From positions 1 through 64,000 of the forward strand of contig NZ_JAPWKF010000005.1 of the NCBI RefSeq assembly GCF_028283685.1: a DNA stretch of 64,000 bases, written 5' to 3'. The stretch is from Edaphobacter sp. (GTDB lineage: Bacteria; Acidobacteriota; Terriglobia; Terriglobales; Acidobacteriaceae). Below the pieces are notes generated by a model. That model was given only the letters and a program-made list of their open reading frames with translations, searched no databases and had not been told where the DNA came from. The position numbers were made by a program, and so were the translations under genes. This document shows, one piece after another, positions 1 to 9,932 of the stretch (the stretch's first letter is position 1; the number at the start of each line of letters is the position of its first letter).

Positions 1-85
1 TTCACATCGAGCCATATTACTGAAAATAAAAACGATTTCTGTGTTTCGGTGAATTGTCTGGAACCCTCGCAGACAAATCTCTATG

Positions 86-116
86 TTGCCCTTAACCAAC
101 GCAAAACCAAGGGCAA
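86..116 (+). terminator. Hairpin upstream of the GH28 gene
   Basis: An 8-bp perfect stem (TTGCCCTT / AAGGGCAA) encloses a 15-nt loop and is followed by a short pyrimidine run. It could end a gene lying left of the window or be a leader structure of the GH28 gene. The loop is long and the T-run weak, so the call is tentative. Confidence 0.3.
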
Positions 117-160
117 TCTTTCCTGCTTGAGATGGAGGCCCTCATAAAGGACAGGATCCT

Positions 161-1715
161 GTGTTGAAACAAGGGCAAGCAATGCGTCGCGGTCTGTCAT
201 CGCGGCGGGAGCTCCTGAAGGGCGCAATCGGATTTCCTATCCTGGCAATTGTCCCGGAAATAAACACCAGCATTGTGCCAGGGGCACGCCTGCCAATTGA
301 ACAAACAGACACGCCCCGCATCCAAAGGGCGATCGACCAGGCCGATGCGTCCGGAGGGGGGACGGTCTATCTCCCCGCTGGAAGATATATCTCCGGCACT
401 CTCCGGCTGCGTTCCAGGGTAACCCTGTGGCTGGGAAATGGTGCCACTCTCGTGATGAGTGGGGATTCGACGGAATTTCTCCCCCCCGAAAAGTTCGCTT
501 ATGACACGAAGGCCAACTTCGCAACCTCAAACTTCCATGTTGCCCTGATTGTTGGGGACGGGCTTGAACACGTTTCCATTGTCGGTGATGGTGAGATCGA
601 TTGCGGATATACCAGGTCTGGTGGCCCCAAGCCGATCGCGCTTCGTCGTTGCAGCAACGTCCTCGTGCGGGACATTACGATACGGAACTCCCCCAGTTAC
701 AACATCAGCCTGCTTGGGTGTGAGTTTGTAACTCTTGATAATGTCACTATTCGGAACGGCCTTTCAGACGGGATCGACCCAGACTGCTGCCGTCATGTAC
801 GGATCTCCAACTGCTTTGTTGAGTCCTACGACGACGCAATTGTATTGAAGGCCAGCGGAGCACTCGGTGAACGCAAGGCGACGGAGTACGTTACCGTCGA
901 GAACTGCATCCTGCGGACCGCCAGCGTTTATTTCAAATGCGGCACCGAAAGCTGCGGCGACTTTCGCCATATCGCGATCTCGAACTGTGTCTTCGAGGGC
1001 TGGCATGGGGATGCGGCATGGAAACCCTGGGCTCGCCTTTTACACGGTGGACGGAGGGGGGCTTTCGAATATCGTCGCCTCCAATATCGTAATGAACCGC
1101 GTTGGAACGCCATTTACGGTGCTGCGAGGCAACCGTGACCGGTGTGGCGTTGGAGGAGGTCCTGGAGGCGTGGCCTCCATTCGGATCTCCGACATCGTTG
1201 CGACGGAAGCAAAGCTGCCGAGCGTGATCGCCGGCCTTCCGGATGCGCCCGTCGTCGGAGTTTCGATTCAGGGCATCCAGGTCACCCTGACGGAGAAAGT
1301 CAAGGGAACCTTGTCCATCAGCGATATCCCCGAGCGCCCTGGCAGCTATCCCGAACCCATCATGTTCGGCCTCCTGCCCTCGCATGGGGTATTTCTTCGG
1401 CATGTCCGCAATGTGAGTCTTTATCAATTCACCGTTGAAGCGGCGGCAGGAGAAGAACTTCCCATGATTGCGGCGGATGATGCAGTGGACCTGCGGTTCG
1501 CCTCAATCGAAACCTCCGCAAAGTCCAGGCCAACATTGTGGCTTCACAACAGCAGTAGCTCCAGCGTGGATCTTGCGGAGACCAACTTCTGTCGTGTCAG
1601 CGGCTCCAAGAGCGCGGACCTGCGGTTCCCCGGCGCGACCTCCGCGGCCGTTCATGATCGGGTAGAGATCCTCGCCGACGTGAAGGCCGGTTCCATCCAA
1701 CGCACACCACAATAA
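161..1715 (+). pseudogene. GH28-type polygalacturonase/rhamnogalacturonase, frameshifted
   Basis: An exported right-handed beta-helix glycosidase expected to cut pectic polygalacturonan or rhamnogalacturonan. The N-terminus carries a twin-arginine-like signal (SSRRELLKGAIGF), then the beta-helix entry 'IQRAIDQADASGGGTVYLPAGRY' region and the GH28 acidic motifs LSDGIDPD and DDAIVLKAS (about residues 200-230). The reading frame breaks near 1001-1012: the first frame runs from 161 to 1138, while the C-terminal half (GNPGLAFYTVDGGG onward) continues in the next frame to 1715. Removing one G from the G4 run at 1007-1010 restores a continuous protein reading CVFEGWHGMRHGNPGLAF, which includes the GHG-like active-site segment. 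Start is GTG 161 (AGGA upstream) or ATG 182. It lies 13 bp before a TonB receptor gene and probably shares its transcript. It may be a true pseudogene or a base-calling error. Confidence 0.75.
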
Positions 1716-1728
1716 TAAGGAGAATTTC

Positions 1729-4700
1729 ATGTTGTCTTCGCACGGTCTTAAGATCGTACGGTCAAAAGCTGTCTGTACCAGGGTGCTGTTGCTTGTTCTT
1801 GCCTGCATCGCTCTCTTTGTTGGGAATAGCGCATATGCGCAGAACTCCGGCACGATCGTCGGAACGGTTACCGATCCCACCGGAGCGGCTCTGGGGGAAG
1901 CGCATGTAACTGCCCTTGAAACCGGGACGGGCCGGACCAGGTCGGTAACAAGCAATGATCAGGGGTATTACGTCATCAACTCGCTGCCTCCGAGCGAGTA
2001 TCAGGTCAAGGTTGAGATCAAAGGTTTTGCGCATGCGATTCGTACCGGCGTCATGCTGCAGGCGGACAAGACGTTAGCTGTGGACGTCACCTTGAATTTG
2101 GAGTCCACCTCGCAGAGCGTTACGGTGAGTGATGCTCCTCCTCAGGTGGATACCTCGACGGCCACAATCAGCCAGATCGTAGACCAGGAACGGATTGTGG
2201 AGTTGCCGCTGAATGGCCGGAATGCGGCGACGCTGACGACGCTCGCTCCGGGGGCCGTAAATGCTCCTGCAAACGGAGCCATTCAATCGTCCACATTTGG
2301 TAATCAGGCAGTCGGCGGACAGGCTGCAGCGGTCACCATTTCAGTGAATGGATCACGCCAGACCAGCAGCAACTACCTGATGGATGGCAGCGACAACATG
2401 GACCAGTACACAAACGTCAATCAGCCATTTCCCATGCCCGACTCCATTCGCGAGTTCAGCGTTCAGACCAGCAACTACAGCGCACAATATGGCGGAAACT
2501 CAGGCGCGGTCGTGAATGTAGTGACACGTTCCGGCACCAATCAACTGCATGGGACCGCCTTTGAATTCATTCGTAATTCGGCCTTGAATGCCCGCAACTG
2601 GGCAGCAACCAGCCGCGACACCATCAAGCGTAATCAGTTTGGTGGAACCATCGGCGGCCCCGTCTTTCTGCCCAAGGTATATGACGGGCGTGAAAAGACG
2701 TTCTTCTTCTTTGGCTTTCAGGGCACGATCTTTCATAGTGCCAGTGCGACAAACAGGGTCTATCTGCCGACACAGGCCAATCTAAATGGTGACTTTTCGG
2801 CCATGCTCTCGGCAAGTAATCCTGCGAACCCTCTAGGTCGTGCAATCACAATCAAAAACCCGGTGACAGGTCAGCCCTATCCCGGAAATATTATTCCGGC
2901 ATCGGACTTCGACGCCGCAGCGCTGAATACTCTGAAGCTATTGCCGTCGGCGGCTTCGACCAATGGGCTTACCAGTTATATCCAGCCGAATGCGCCGCAG
3001 AATTTTCATGAAGAGTTGATTCGCATAGACCATACGCTAAACAGTCATGATCGGATTACCGGTCGCTACTTCCGCGACACCTATATGAATCCGGCAATCT
3101 ATGAAGATGGAAATATCCTGACGTACAAGGATGGATTTCCGAACATCTCGCAGAACCTATTGTTCAGCGAAAGCCACATCTTCAATAATTCATGGCTTAA
3201 CGATTTCCGATTCACGCGCTCGTCGGTCGACGGCAATCAGAATCCGCCATCGAATGCGCCCGATTATGCCGATCTTGGCGTGAATATGTATCAACCGACA
3301 GGAATCCCCAAAGCGATCGAATCCATCAATGTCTCCGGACTGTTCTCATTTGGAAGCTACCCCTTTGGGAAGTTCACCCGCGCCAACTACATCTTCGACG
3401 ACGACGTGAAGTGGGTTCACGGACGTCACGCTATCAGCTTCGGCGGATCTGTTCAGAATGCTGGTCTCGATGTGATGAACAACTATCGTCGGTTTGGATC
3501 CTTTAGCTTTTCGGGCGATGCAAGCGGTTATGCAATGTCCGACTTCCTTCTTGGACGCGTGCGCAGCTTTACGCAGAGCAGCGGACAATTCCAGAATGCA
3601 CGGAATACCATCTGGAGCCTGTACTTCCAGGACGATTATCACCCGCTACCTCGCCTGACCTTAAACCTCGGCGTGCGATACGACCCGTTCCGTCCGTGGA
3701 ATGAGATTAACGGTCGGTTGGAGCTCTTTTCTCCTGAGGCATACGCAGCAGGGCGGCGTTCGTCGGTTTACTACAACGCTCCTCCGGGCCTCATGTTTCC
3801 GGGCGACGAGGGGTTCCCGCGCGGCGGCACAAACGCTTCGTACAAGAACTTCGCTCCCCGCTTCGGCTTCGCTTATGACGCGACCGGCGATGGCAAAACC
3901 AGCGTCCGTGGTGGCTTCGGCCTCTTCTTTGACTCCCGTGGTATTTCGCAGATCACACAGGCGGTCGTCAGTAACAATCCTTTTAGCCCGTCGATCTCCA
4001 TTACTACGCTGCCGGGAACGTTTAGCAACCCGTATGACGGCCTGAGCTCTCATCCGCCCTTTCAATATCCCGCGCCCGCGGACTTTACCTTCCCGCTGCC
4101 TGTTACTGTCCTGACCTTCAATCCCTTGCAGAAGTTCAAGGTTCCCCTCAGCTACAACTGGAACCTCTCCGTCGAGCGCCAGCTTACGCAGCAATGGTCT
4201 TTGCGAACATCCTATGTTGGCTCATCAGGGCGGCATATCCGTCGCGACATGCAGCTCAATCCTGGTATCTACATACCCGGCGACTCGAGTATCTTCGGCA
4301 ATCCCAGCGCTTCAATCATGTCTCGTACCAGGTATGCACCGAACTATTCCAACATCAACATGCTCACCCAGACAGGAGCTTCGAGCTATCACTCCTTCCA
4401 GGCCGCCGTACAGCATCGTTTCGCCCGCAATTTTACGGTTCAAGCCAGCTACACCTACTCAAAGTCGCTGGACAATATTCCACAGAATCAGACGCTACAG
4501 AATGGCGGCGGCGGCAGTTTCAGTCAGCCAATCTATATGCCGGGATTCAGCGACTTCGAGTATGGACCATCCCCATTCGATCGAACCCACATCTTCAATG
4601 GTTCCTATGTCCTGACGTTTCCCAACTTCAATGCATTACCACGGGTGACACGGTTCGTGATCGGGGGATGGGGAACCAGTGGTCTTCTTTCCGCCGCCAC

Positions 4701-5151
4701 AGGAGATGCGTATACCGTCTTCACCGGCACGGACGTCGCCGCAACCGGAGCTGCGCCGCGGGCGCTTCTGCAAGGAAAGCCTTATGGAGGCAACGGATGC
4801 GCTACGACAACCACCGCATGCGCAAACTGGCTCAATAAGAGTTCGTTTGCTCTGCCACTTCCCGCCGTCGGAACAGATCCAGCAACCTATGCTGCTTACC
4901 CATACAAATATGGCAACATCAGCAAAGGCGCGTTGCGCGGGCCGGGATTTGTAAATTGGGATGTAAGCCTCTATAAGAACTTCGGGACGACCGAGCGCTT
5001 CCATGCGCAGTTTCGTGCAGAGTTCTTCAACGTGCTCAATCACACCAACCTGTCCGATCCGGTAGCCACCATCAACAGTGGAGGCTTTGGGAATATTTTG
5101 TCCGCTGGCGATCCACGCATCGGCCAGCTTGGCTTGAAACTCATCTTCTAA
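1729..5151 (+). CDS. TonB-dependent receptor, Oar-like, with carboxypeptidase-regulatory domain
   Basis: Outer-membrane receptor of 1140 residues for energised uptake of a ligand, probably an oligosaccharide. A signal peptide ends at about residue 37 (SAYAQ). Then come a carboxypeptidase-regulatory (Ig-like) domain (GTIVGTVTDPTGAAL), a plug with the typical ELPLNGRNAATL segment, and a long beta-barrel that ends in the outer-membrane signal LKLIF with terminal Phe. ATG 1729 is preceded by AAGGAG at good spacing. It sits directly behind the GH28 gene and ahead of an esterase gene, which suggests pectin-derived ligands; this substrate is inferred from neighbours only. No SusD-like lipoprotein gene accompanies it. 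Confidence 0.93.
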   Translation: MLSSHGLKIVRSKAVCTRVLLLVLACIALFVGNSAYAQNSGTIVGTVTDPTGAALGEAHVTALETGTGRTRSVTSNDQGYYVINSLPPSEYQVKVEIKGFAHAIRTGVMLQADKTLAVDVTLNLESTSQSVTVSDAPPQVDTSTATISQIVDQERIVELPLNGRNAATLTTLAPGAVNAPANGAIQSSTFGNQAVGGQAAAVTISVNGSRQTSSNYLMDGSDNMDQYTNVNQPFPMPDSIREFSVQTSNYSAQYGGNSGAVVNVVTRSGTNQLHGTAFEFIRNSALNARNWAATSRDTIKRNQFGGTIGGPVFLPKVYDGREKTFFFFGFQGTIFHSASATNRVYLPTQANLNGDFSAMLSASNPANPLGRAITIKNPVTGQPYPGNIIPASDFDAAALNTLKLLPSAASTNGLTSYIQPNAPQNFHEELIRIDHTLNSHDRITGRYFRDTYMNPAIYEDGNILTYKDGFPNISQNLLFSESHIFNNSWLNDFRFTRSSVDGNQNPPSNAPDYADLGVNMYQPTGIPKAIESINVSGLFSFGSYPFGKFTRANYIFDDDVKWVHGRHAISFGGSVQNAGLDVMNNYRRFGSFSFSGDASGYAMSDFLLGRVRSFTQSSGQFQNARNTIWSLYFQDDYHPLPRLTLNLGVRYDPFRPWNEINGRLELFSPEAYAAGRRSSVYYNAPPGLMFPGDEGFPRGGTNASYKNFAPRFGFAYDATGDGKTSVRGGFGLFFDSRGISQITQAVVSNNPFSPSISITTLPGTFSNPYDGLSSHPPFQYPAPADFTFPLPVTVLTFNPLQKFKVPLSYNWNLSVERQLTQQWSLRTSYVGSSGRHIRRDMQLNPGIYIPGDSSIFGNPSASIMSRTRYAPNYSNINMLTQTGASSYHSFQAAVQHRFARNFTVQASYTYSKSLDNIPQNQTLQNGGGGSFSQPIYMPGFSDFEYGPSPFDRTHIFNGSYVLTFPNFNALPRVTRFVIGGWGTSGLLSAATGDAYTVFTGTDVAATGAAPRALLQGKPYGGNGCATTTTACANWLNKSSFALPLPAVGTDPATYAAYPYKYGNISKGALRGPGFVNWDVSLYKNFGTTERFHAQFRAEFFNVLNHTNLSDPVATINSGGFGNILSAGDPRIGQLGLKLIF

Positions 5152-5165
5152 CCTGCTCAATACCC

Positions 5166-5193
5166 TGCGGCGGAAGTTTGCGCTTCCGTCGCA
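5166..5193 (+). terminator. Hairpin after TonB receptor gene
   Basis: An 11-bp stem (TGCGGCGGAAG with CTTCCGTCGCA, one G-T pair) and a 6-nt loop lie just past the receptor stop codon. The following sequence is only mildly T-rich, so it may be a partial terminator or a stabilising 3' structure between the receptor and esterase genes. Confidence 0.4.
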
Positions 5194-5221
5194 AGGTCAA
5201 TCTCTTTACCGTAATAACGTT

Positions 5222-7232
5222 ATGAAAAATATTGGAATGCTCAGCCTGTCTCTCCTTGTCTGTTCGATGGGCTTATCGGCACAGACTACTCGCAAGGTGC
5301 TGGATCCGTTGCTGCAACAGAAGCTACAAGACCCGGCTATCGTCGCCGATGAGCTACGGCATTTTTTGCTGAAAAAAGTACCGGTACTGCCTGCTGCTGT
5401 CTCTGAGGCAGCTCTTCACCAACAAGCTGAGACGTTGCGGAAGCATGCTCTCGCAACCATCTATCATGGCTGGCCGGAAGAGTGGATCAAGTCTGAACCA
5501 ATCATTTGAGCGCGTCGGAGTTATTGAGCGAAAAGGCTACCGAATCGTTAAGTACCGCTACGAGATCGTTCCCGGTTTCAACTCTGTAGCTCTGCTCTAT
5601 GAGCCGGACCAGCTGACTCCTAATATGCCTGCCGTGCTGAATGTGAATGGCCATGGCCCAGGCGGAAAGGCCGTGGAGCACAAACAGAAGCGCTGTATTA
5701 ATCAAGCTCGTCATGGAATGCTGGCCCTGAGTCTGGAGTGGATAGGTTTCGGGGAACTGGCCTCCGCAGAAAACGCCCACAACAATATTGGACTGCTCGA
5801 TCTCGCGGGAGCGAATGGGGAGGGGCTATTTTATCTGGCCATGCGGCGTGGACTCGACTTCCTCTACAACGATCCGCGGGTCGATCGTAAGCGTATTGCA
5901 ATGACAGGTCTTTCTGGAGGCGGGTGGCAGACGATGCTTCTTAGCACGCTCGATGAGCGCATTGGACCATCGATTCCTGTCGCGGGGTTCAGCTCGCTAA
6001 CCACGGCTGTTGAGCATCCAGAGTATGCCGGGGACGCCGAACAGAATGCACCTGATATGCGGTCGATCGCTGACTATGCCCAGTTGATGACACTACGTGT
6101 ACCCCGGCCGACCTTATTGATCTACAACTCGATGGATGACTGCTGCTTCCGCGCGGGCGTAGTGAAGCAAGGAGTCTATGACGACCTCAGACCCTTCTAT
6201 ACCGCTGCTCATCATCCGGACAATCTGCAGTGGTACCAGAATGACGATCCCGGGACGCACAACTATCAGCTTGATAGCCGTCTTCAGTCGTATCGATTTT
6301 TAAAGAACCAGTTCCATCTGCAAACATCCGCAGAGGAGGAGCCGGATACCGATGCGGAGGTACTCTCCGAAGAAGATCTGATTGTCGGTCTCCCAAAAGA
6401 TAACCTCACGATCGTTAGCCTCGCGGGCAAGATGGCCGAGCAAATCCATCACAATCGCATCCAGCCATCAGAGATGGATAAGGCCCGGGGATCGTTGCGC
6501 AGCATCACGCGATTTAAAACAGTAGATGTGACGCATGCCTGGCCCATAAGTGCTTCCCATGAAAAAGGGATCGAGAGTCGGGGATACCGTTTTGAGTTCA
6601 GCAATGGTTTGAGCGCTACAGGCGTTCTGGTGCAGTCGTCTATCGGATCTGCGGGGAAGACTGCCATTTTAATCTCCGATAAGGGACATCTCTCTTTGGC
6701 AGTCGAGGCAGGTAATCTGCTGAGCCGGGGGTATCGCGTCCTGTTGCTTGACCCAATTTTATTTGGAGATAGTATTCCCGGAACTCCGGAACGTCCGAAC
6801 CTCAGCAGCGCTGCCCAGATGCTGAATACCGTCGGAGAACGCCCGCTTGGAATCGAGGCAGCTCAGATAGCCGGAGTGGCCCAGTGGCTGTCCGATTCGA
6901 ACACCGATGGAAGTCCATCGCCAGGAGCGGCGAAACCTGCTGCTCCTTATTCCGGACAAAAGATGGAGATATTGACTCGAGGCCCTCGCTCGGAGGTGGT
7001 GGCACTTGTAGCTGCGGCCTTGGAACCTAACCATTTCTCTTCCTTTGGGGCAGAAGAAGGAATCCATTCTTTGTCTGAATTATTCAATGGAAAGTTTTCG
7101 TATGCAGAAAGCCCTGAGCTAGCTTGTCTCGATCTTTATCGAGTCTTTGATTTGAACCAACTGATTGATTTGGCTGCGCCAACAACGATCAATTTTTACG
7201 AAGGATCCCAGACGCCGATCTTTTGGAGATGA
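5222..7232 (+). pseudogene. Secreted double alpha/beta-hydrolase (esterase-like), frameshifted
   Basis: A secreted esterase-like protein of the acetyl-xylan-esterase/dienelactone hydrolase type. A signal peptide (MKNIGMLSLSLLVCSMGLSAQ) starts the first frame, which ends at 5509; the rest (VGVIERKGYRIVKYRYEIVPGF onward) is in the next frame up to 7232. Dropping one T from the TTT at about 5503-5505 joins them as ...KSEPIIERVGVIERKG. The first hydrolase domain has nucleophile motif GLSGGGW, an acid in NSMDDCC and histidine in DPGTHNY. A second hydrolase-like domain in the C-terminal third lacks the GxSxG serine motif (RGPRSEV instead). The architecture matches the intact gene at 27363. Likely role: removing acetyl or other ester groups from plant polysaccharide. 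No clear ribosome site precedes ATG 5222. Confidence 0.7.
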
Positions 7233-7477
7233 GATTGAAAGCCGCTTCACTAATGGGAGGTTGGGTGTCGCGAGCCACGTCTGCATAGCGCTTCTGGGGA
7301 CGTCGCGACTGTCTGGTCGTCCCGGGCTTTAGGACGGTCGGGGATATAAAGCTGTTTCGCCTGTGTCCGAGTGAAACTGGGTGGCGTCAGCTATTACACT
7401 TAATAATCTCTCCGACGTAGAGGAGCGGGCACATTCGTTCGCTCGGGCGTAACGTCTAATAAGCTATAAGGAACAAG

Positions 7478-8164
7478 ATGTCTGAAGAGATTCGTAATCT
7501 GCACCAACCTGTTCATGCCGTGATCTTTGATATGGACGGCCTTTTGCTCGACAGCGAAACCCTTGCGATGGATGCCCTGGTCAGCGCAGGTACGGCTTTG
7601 GGATACGATATGCCGGCATCCTTCTGCCGCCGCATGATCGGAGTAGCTGCGGATGGATGCCGTAAGCTCGTGCGCGAAACCTACGGTCCTGATTTTCCGC
7701 TGGAGACCTTTTTCGACACGCAGGAAATCCATCTGCGCGAGTTCGTCGATGCAGGCCGGCTCGCCCTCAAAAGTGGAGTTATTCCGCTGCTGGATTATCT
7801 AGACGCGCACAATATACCTCGCGCAATTGCCACGTCATCGAGCCGTTATCGTACAGATCATCACCTTGCCCTCGTTGGCCTGGATCAACGGTTTAACACA
7901 ATCGTGACTCGTGACGATGTAACGAAAGGCAAGCCCGATCCAGAACCCTATTTGACCGCCGCAAAGCAACTCGGTGTAGCGCCGGATTTATGCGTGGCGC
8001 TCGAAGATTCCCACAGCGGAGCACGAGCAGCTCATGCAGCTAAGATTCGCGTCATCGTCGTGCCGGATCTGCTGGAGCCAACGGAAGAGATTCGGCAGAA
8101 GGCCCTGGCGATCATGGACGACCTGCATTCGGTGCTGCGCTTTATCGAGCACGCCAACAGCTGA
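7478..8164 (+). CDS. HAD-superfamily sugar-phosphate phosphatase/phosphoglucomutase-like
   Basis: Cytoplasmic haloacid-dehalogenase fold enzyme of 228 residues, the usual length for the beta-phosphoglucomutase-like subgroup. All four HAD motifs are visible: I DMDGLLLDSE (nucleophile and acid/base Asp), II ATSS, III lysine in KGKPDPEPYL, IV ALEDSHSG. A helical cap lies between motifs I and II. AAGGA precedes ATG 7478. Substrate cannot be read from sequence; a phosphosugar phosphatase (for example of 2-deoxyglucose-6-phosphate type) or mutase is expected. It is convergent with the dehydrogenase gene ending at 8200. Confidence 0.88.
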   Translation: MSEEIRNLHQPVHAVIFDMDGLLLDSETLAMDALVSAGTALGYDMPASFCRRMIGVAADGCRKLVRETYGPDFPLETFFDTQEIHLREFVDAGRLALKSGVIPLLDYLDAHNIPRAIATSSSRYRTDHHLALVGLDQRFNTIVTRDDVTKGKPDPEPYLTAAKQLGVAPDLCVALEDSHSGARAAHAAKIRVIVVPDLLEPTEEIRQKALAIMDDLHSVLRFIEHANS

Positions 8165-8199
8165 AAGAAATAGATAGCCGGTGGTCTTACGCGCCGGTC

Positions 8200-9744
8200 T
8201 TATGCGTTGACCTTACGCGCAAGATCGGCGAGCACTTCGGCCACTGGCTCATGCGCCAATCGCCGCATGAGATCGCCAATCTCTGCAACGATACGGTCAT
8301 GGTCCGGCAAGGGCGGTCCGAAGATCTCTTCCATAGAGAGGAAGGCCTCTGCCTGCGCCCGGAAATCCTCACTTGCCTCGCGGCAGATCCGACGAAGCTC
8401 ATCCGCTCGCGGATCAACTAACTGCACATCCAATTCATCCTGTTCATGCAGGGCGAACCAGCGTATCCAGCTTGCAATAAGAAGCATTGCGCCCTGGACA
8501 GGAATGCCTGCCTCAAGATTCTGCCGCATCGGTTCCAGTACGCGGGTAGCGATTTTTCCGGAGCCGTTGCGTCCTATCCTCTCTATCATGTGAACAATCG
8601 CTGGATTGCGAAACCGCTGCATCAGATCTTTCGCATACTGATCAAGCGTGACTGATGGGAACGGTACATGAGCTGCCTGCTCCTTCTGCATGAATCGCAG
8701 AGCCAGCGTGCCGATCGTTCGATCTCCTGCCGCTTCGGCAACAGTGTTTTTACCGGCCAATGCGCCGACGTAAGCCAGCAGCATATGCGTACCATTCAGC
8801 ATCCGCAATTTCGCCAGTTCGAACGGTGCCACATCCGTCACAAACCGAGCTCCGCCTGCCTCCCACAGTGGACGTGGCCCATCGAAGTCTTCGATGACCC
8901 ATTGGAACCACGGTTCCGTGGGAACAGGTGCCTCGTCGAGCATGCCGCCAAGCAGTTCCTGTGCCTCGGCAATATCCTCAGCCTTCGTCATCGGTACGAT
9001 TCGATCAACCATCGTATTGGGAAACGAAACGTTGCCCGCGATCCAGGCACTGAGCCTGTCATCGACGAGGGATGCGAAATCAAGAACTGCTTGTCGCAAC
9101 GTGCTGCCGTTCGCCGACAGGTTATCGCAGCTAAGAATGACAGGAGGTTTGCCCCCGCGCTCGCGTATTAACGCAAGCCCCGATACCAGCGCACCCACGG
9201 CCGTCTTCGGGCGCGATAGATGGGAAAGATCCTGAATAATGTGGGGGTGGTCCGAAATCAGTTGGCAAGTCGACGGCTCCAGATGATACCCATCGGCAGT
9301 CACTGTCAGAGTTACCAAAGCAATATCTGGATTGGCCATGCGAGCGGCAAGACCTCGCGAGTCGTTCGGCGAAAACACGGCCTCGACGATCGAACCGACG
9401 ACCATCGGTTCCGTCTCCGTGGAATCACACTGTAGCACGGTATACAGCCCATTCTGCCGTGTCAGTATCTGGGCCACCTCGGGGCTCCTCATGGAAACAG
9501 AAGCGATGCCCCATCGCAGGCCGGCTCTTCCTTCGGCCTCGATTGCTGCCTGTGTCGCAACAGCCTGATGGGCTCGATGAAAATTGCCGCATCCCAGATG
9601 AAGCACCCCGGTCTTGAGATCGGCCGGATCGAAGCCTGGGCGTCTGAGGCCTGCTGGAAGTCTTCCAAGCTCTCCATGGGAGAGTTGAATGCTCTCACGT
9701 ACATCCTGAAGCGTCGTAGCGCTATATTCGTTCTGTTGAAGCAT
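8200..9744 (-). CDS. uxuB: Mannitol dehydrogenase family oxidoreductase, probable fructuronate reductase
   Basis: NAD-dependent polyol/uronate oxidoreductase of 514 residues. The Rossmann part begins with the family signature LHLGCGNFHRAHQA; the catalytic C-terminal domain carries KLRMLNGTHMLLAYVGAL, including the conserved lysine and the NGxH motif. Length and motifs fit the long-chain mannitol dehydrogenase/fructuronate reductase (UxuB) family. The start is taken at ATG 9744 because AAAGGAGT lies 5 nt upstream; the longer open frame to 9858 would translate a hairpin. UxuB interconverts D-fructuronate and D-mannonate, which agrees with a pectin/uronate role beside the GH28 gene; mannitol or altronate as substrate remains possible. 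It follows the MFS porter gene on the same strand after 188 bp. Confidence 0.82.
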   Translation of the reverse strand: MLQQNEYSATTLQDVRESIQLSHGELGRLPAGLRRPGFDPADLKTGVLHLGCGNFHRAHQAVATQAAIEAEGRAGLRWGIASVSMRSPEVAQILTRQNGLYTVLQCDSTETEPMVVGSIVEAVFSPNDSRGLAARMANPDIALVTLTVTADGYHLEPSTCQLISDHPHIIQDLSHLSRPKTAVGALVSGLALIRERGGKPPVILSCDNLSANGSTLRQAVLDFASLVDDRLSAWIAGNVSFPNTMVDRIVPMTKAEDIAEAQELLGGMLDEAPVPTEPWFQWVIEDFDGPRPLWEAGGARFVTDVAPFELAKLRMLNGTHMLLAYVGALAGKNTVAEAAGDRTIGTLALRFMQKEQAAHVPFPSVTLDQYAKDLMQRFRNPAIVHMIERIGRNGSGKIATRVLEPMRQNLEAGIPVQGAMLLIASWIRWFALHEQDELDVQLVDPRADELRRICREASEDFRAQAEAFLSMEEIFGPPLPDHDRIVAEIGDLMRRLAHEPVAEVLADLARKVNA

Positions 9745-9793
9745 GTTTACTCCTTTCTTATTCGCTTTGTACAAATGGGCAGAAATTTCCTTG

Positions 9794-9840
9794 GGAGGAT
9801 CACGGAAGCGCCTCGAACCTCGGCGATTCCGCGATCCTCC
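9794..9840 (-). repeat. 47-bp imperfect palindrome between porter and uxuB-like genes
   Basis: GGAGGATC...GATCCTCC closes a stem of 17 base pairs with two internal mismatches (8+5+4 bp) and a 9-nt loop. It lies in the 188-bp gap between the sugar porter and the dehydrogenase, which are read in the same direction. It could stabilise or attenuate the polycistronic message, or be a REP-like element. No second copy was seen by eye in this window. Confidence 0.6.
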
Positions 9841-9932
9841 ACTCATTGACATGGACAAACAGCGAGCGTCCCAACGATGGAGACACCGGCGGCCTTTTCT
9901 GCTCTCGGCTGAATCGCCGCTTCGGTGCGAGG

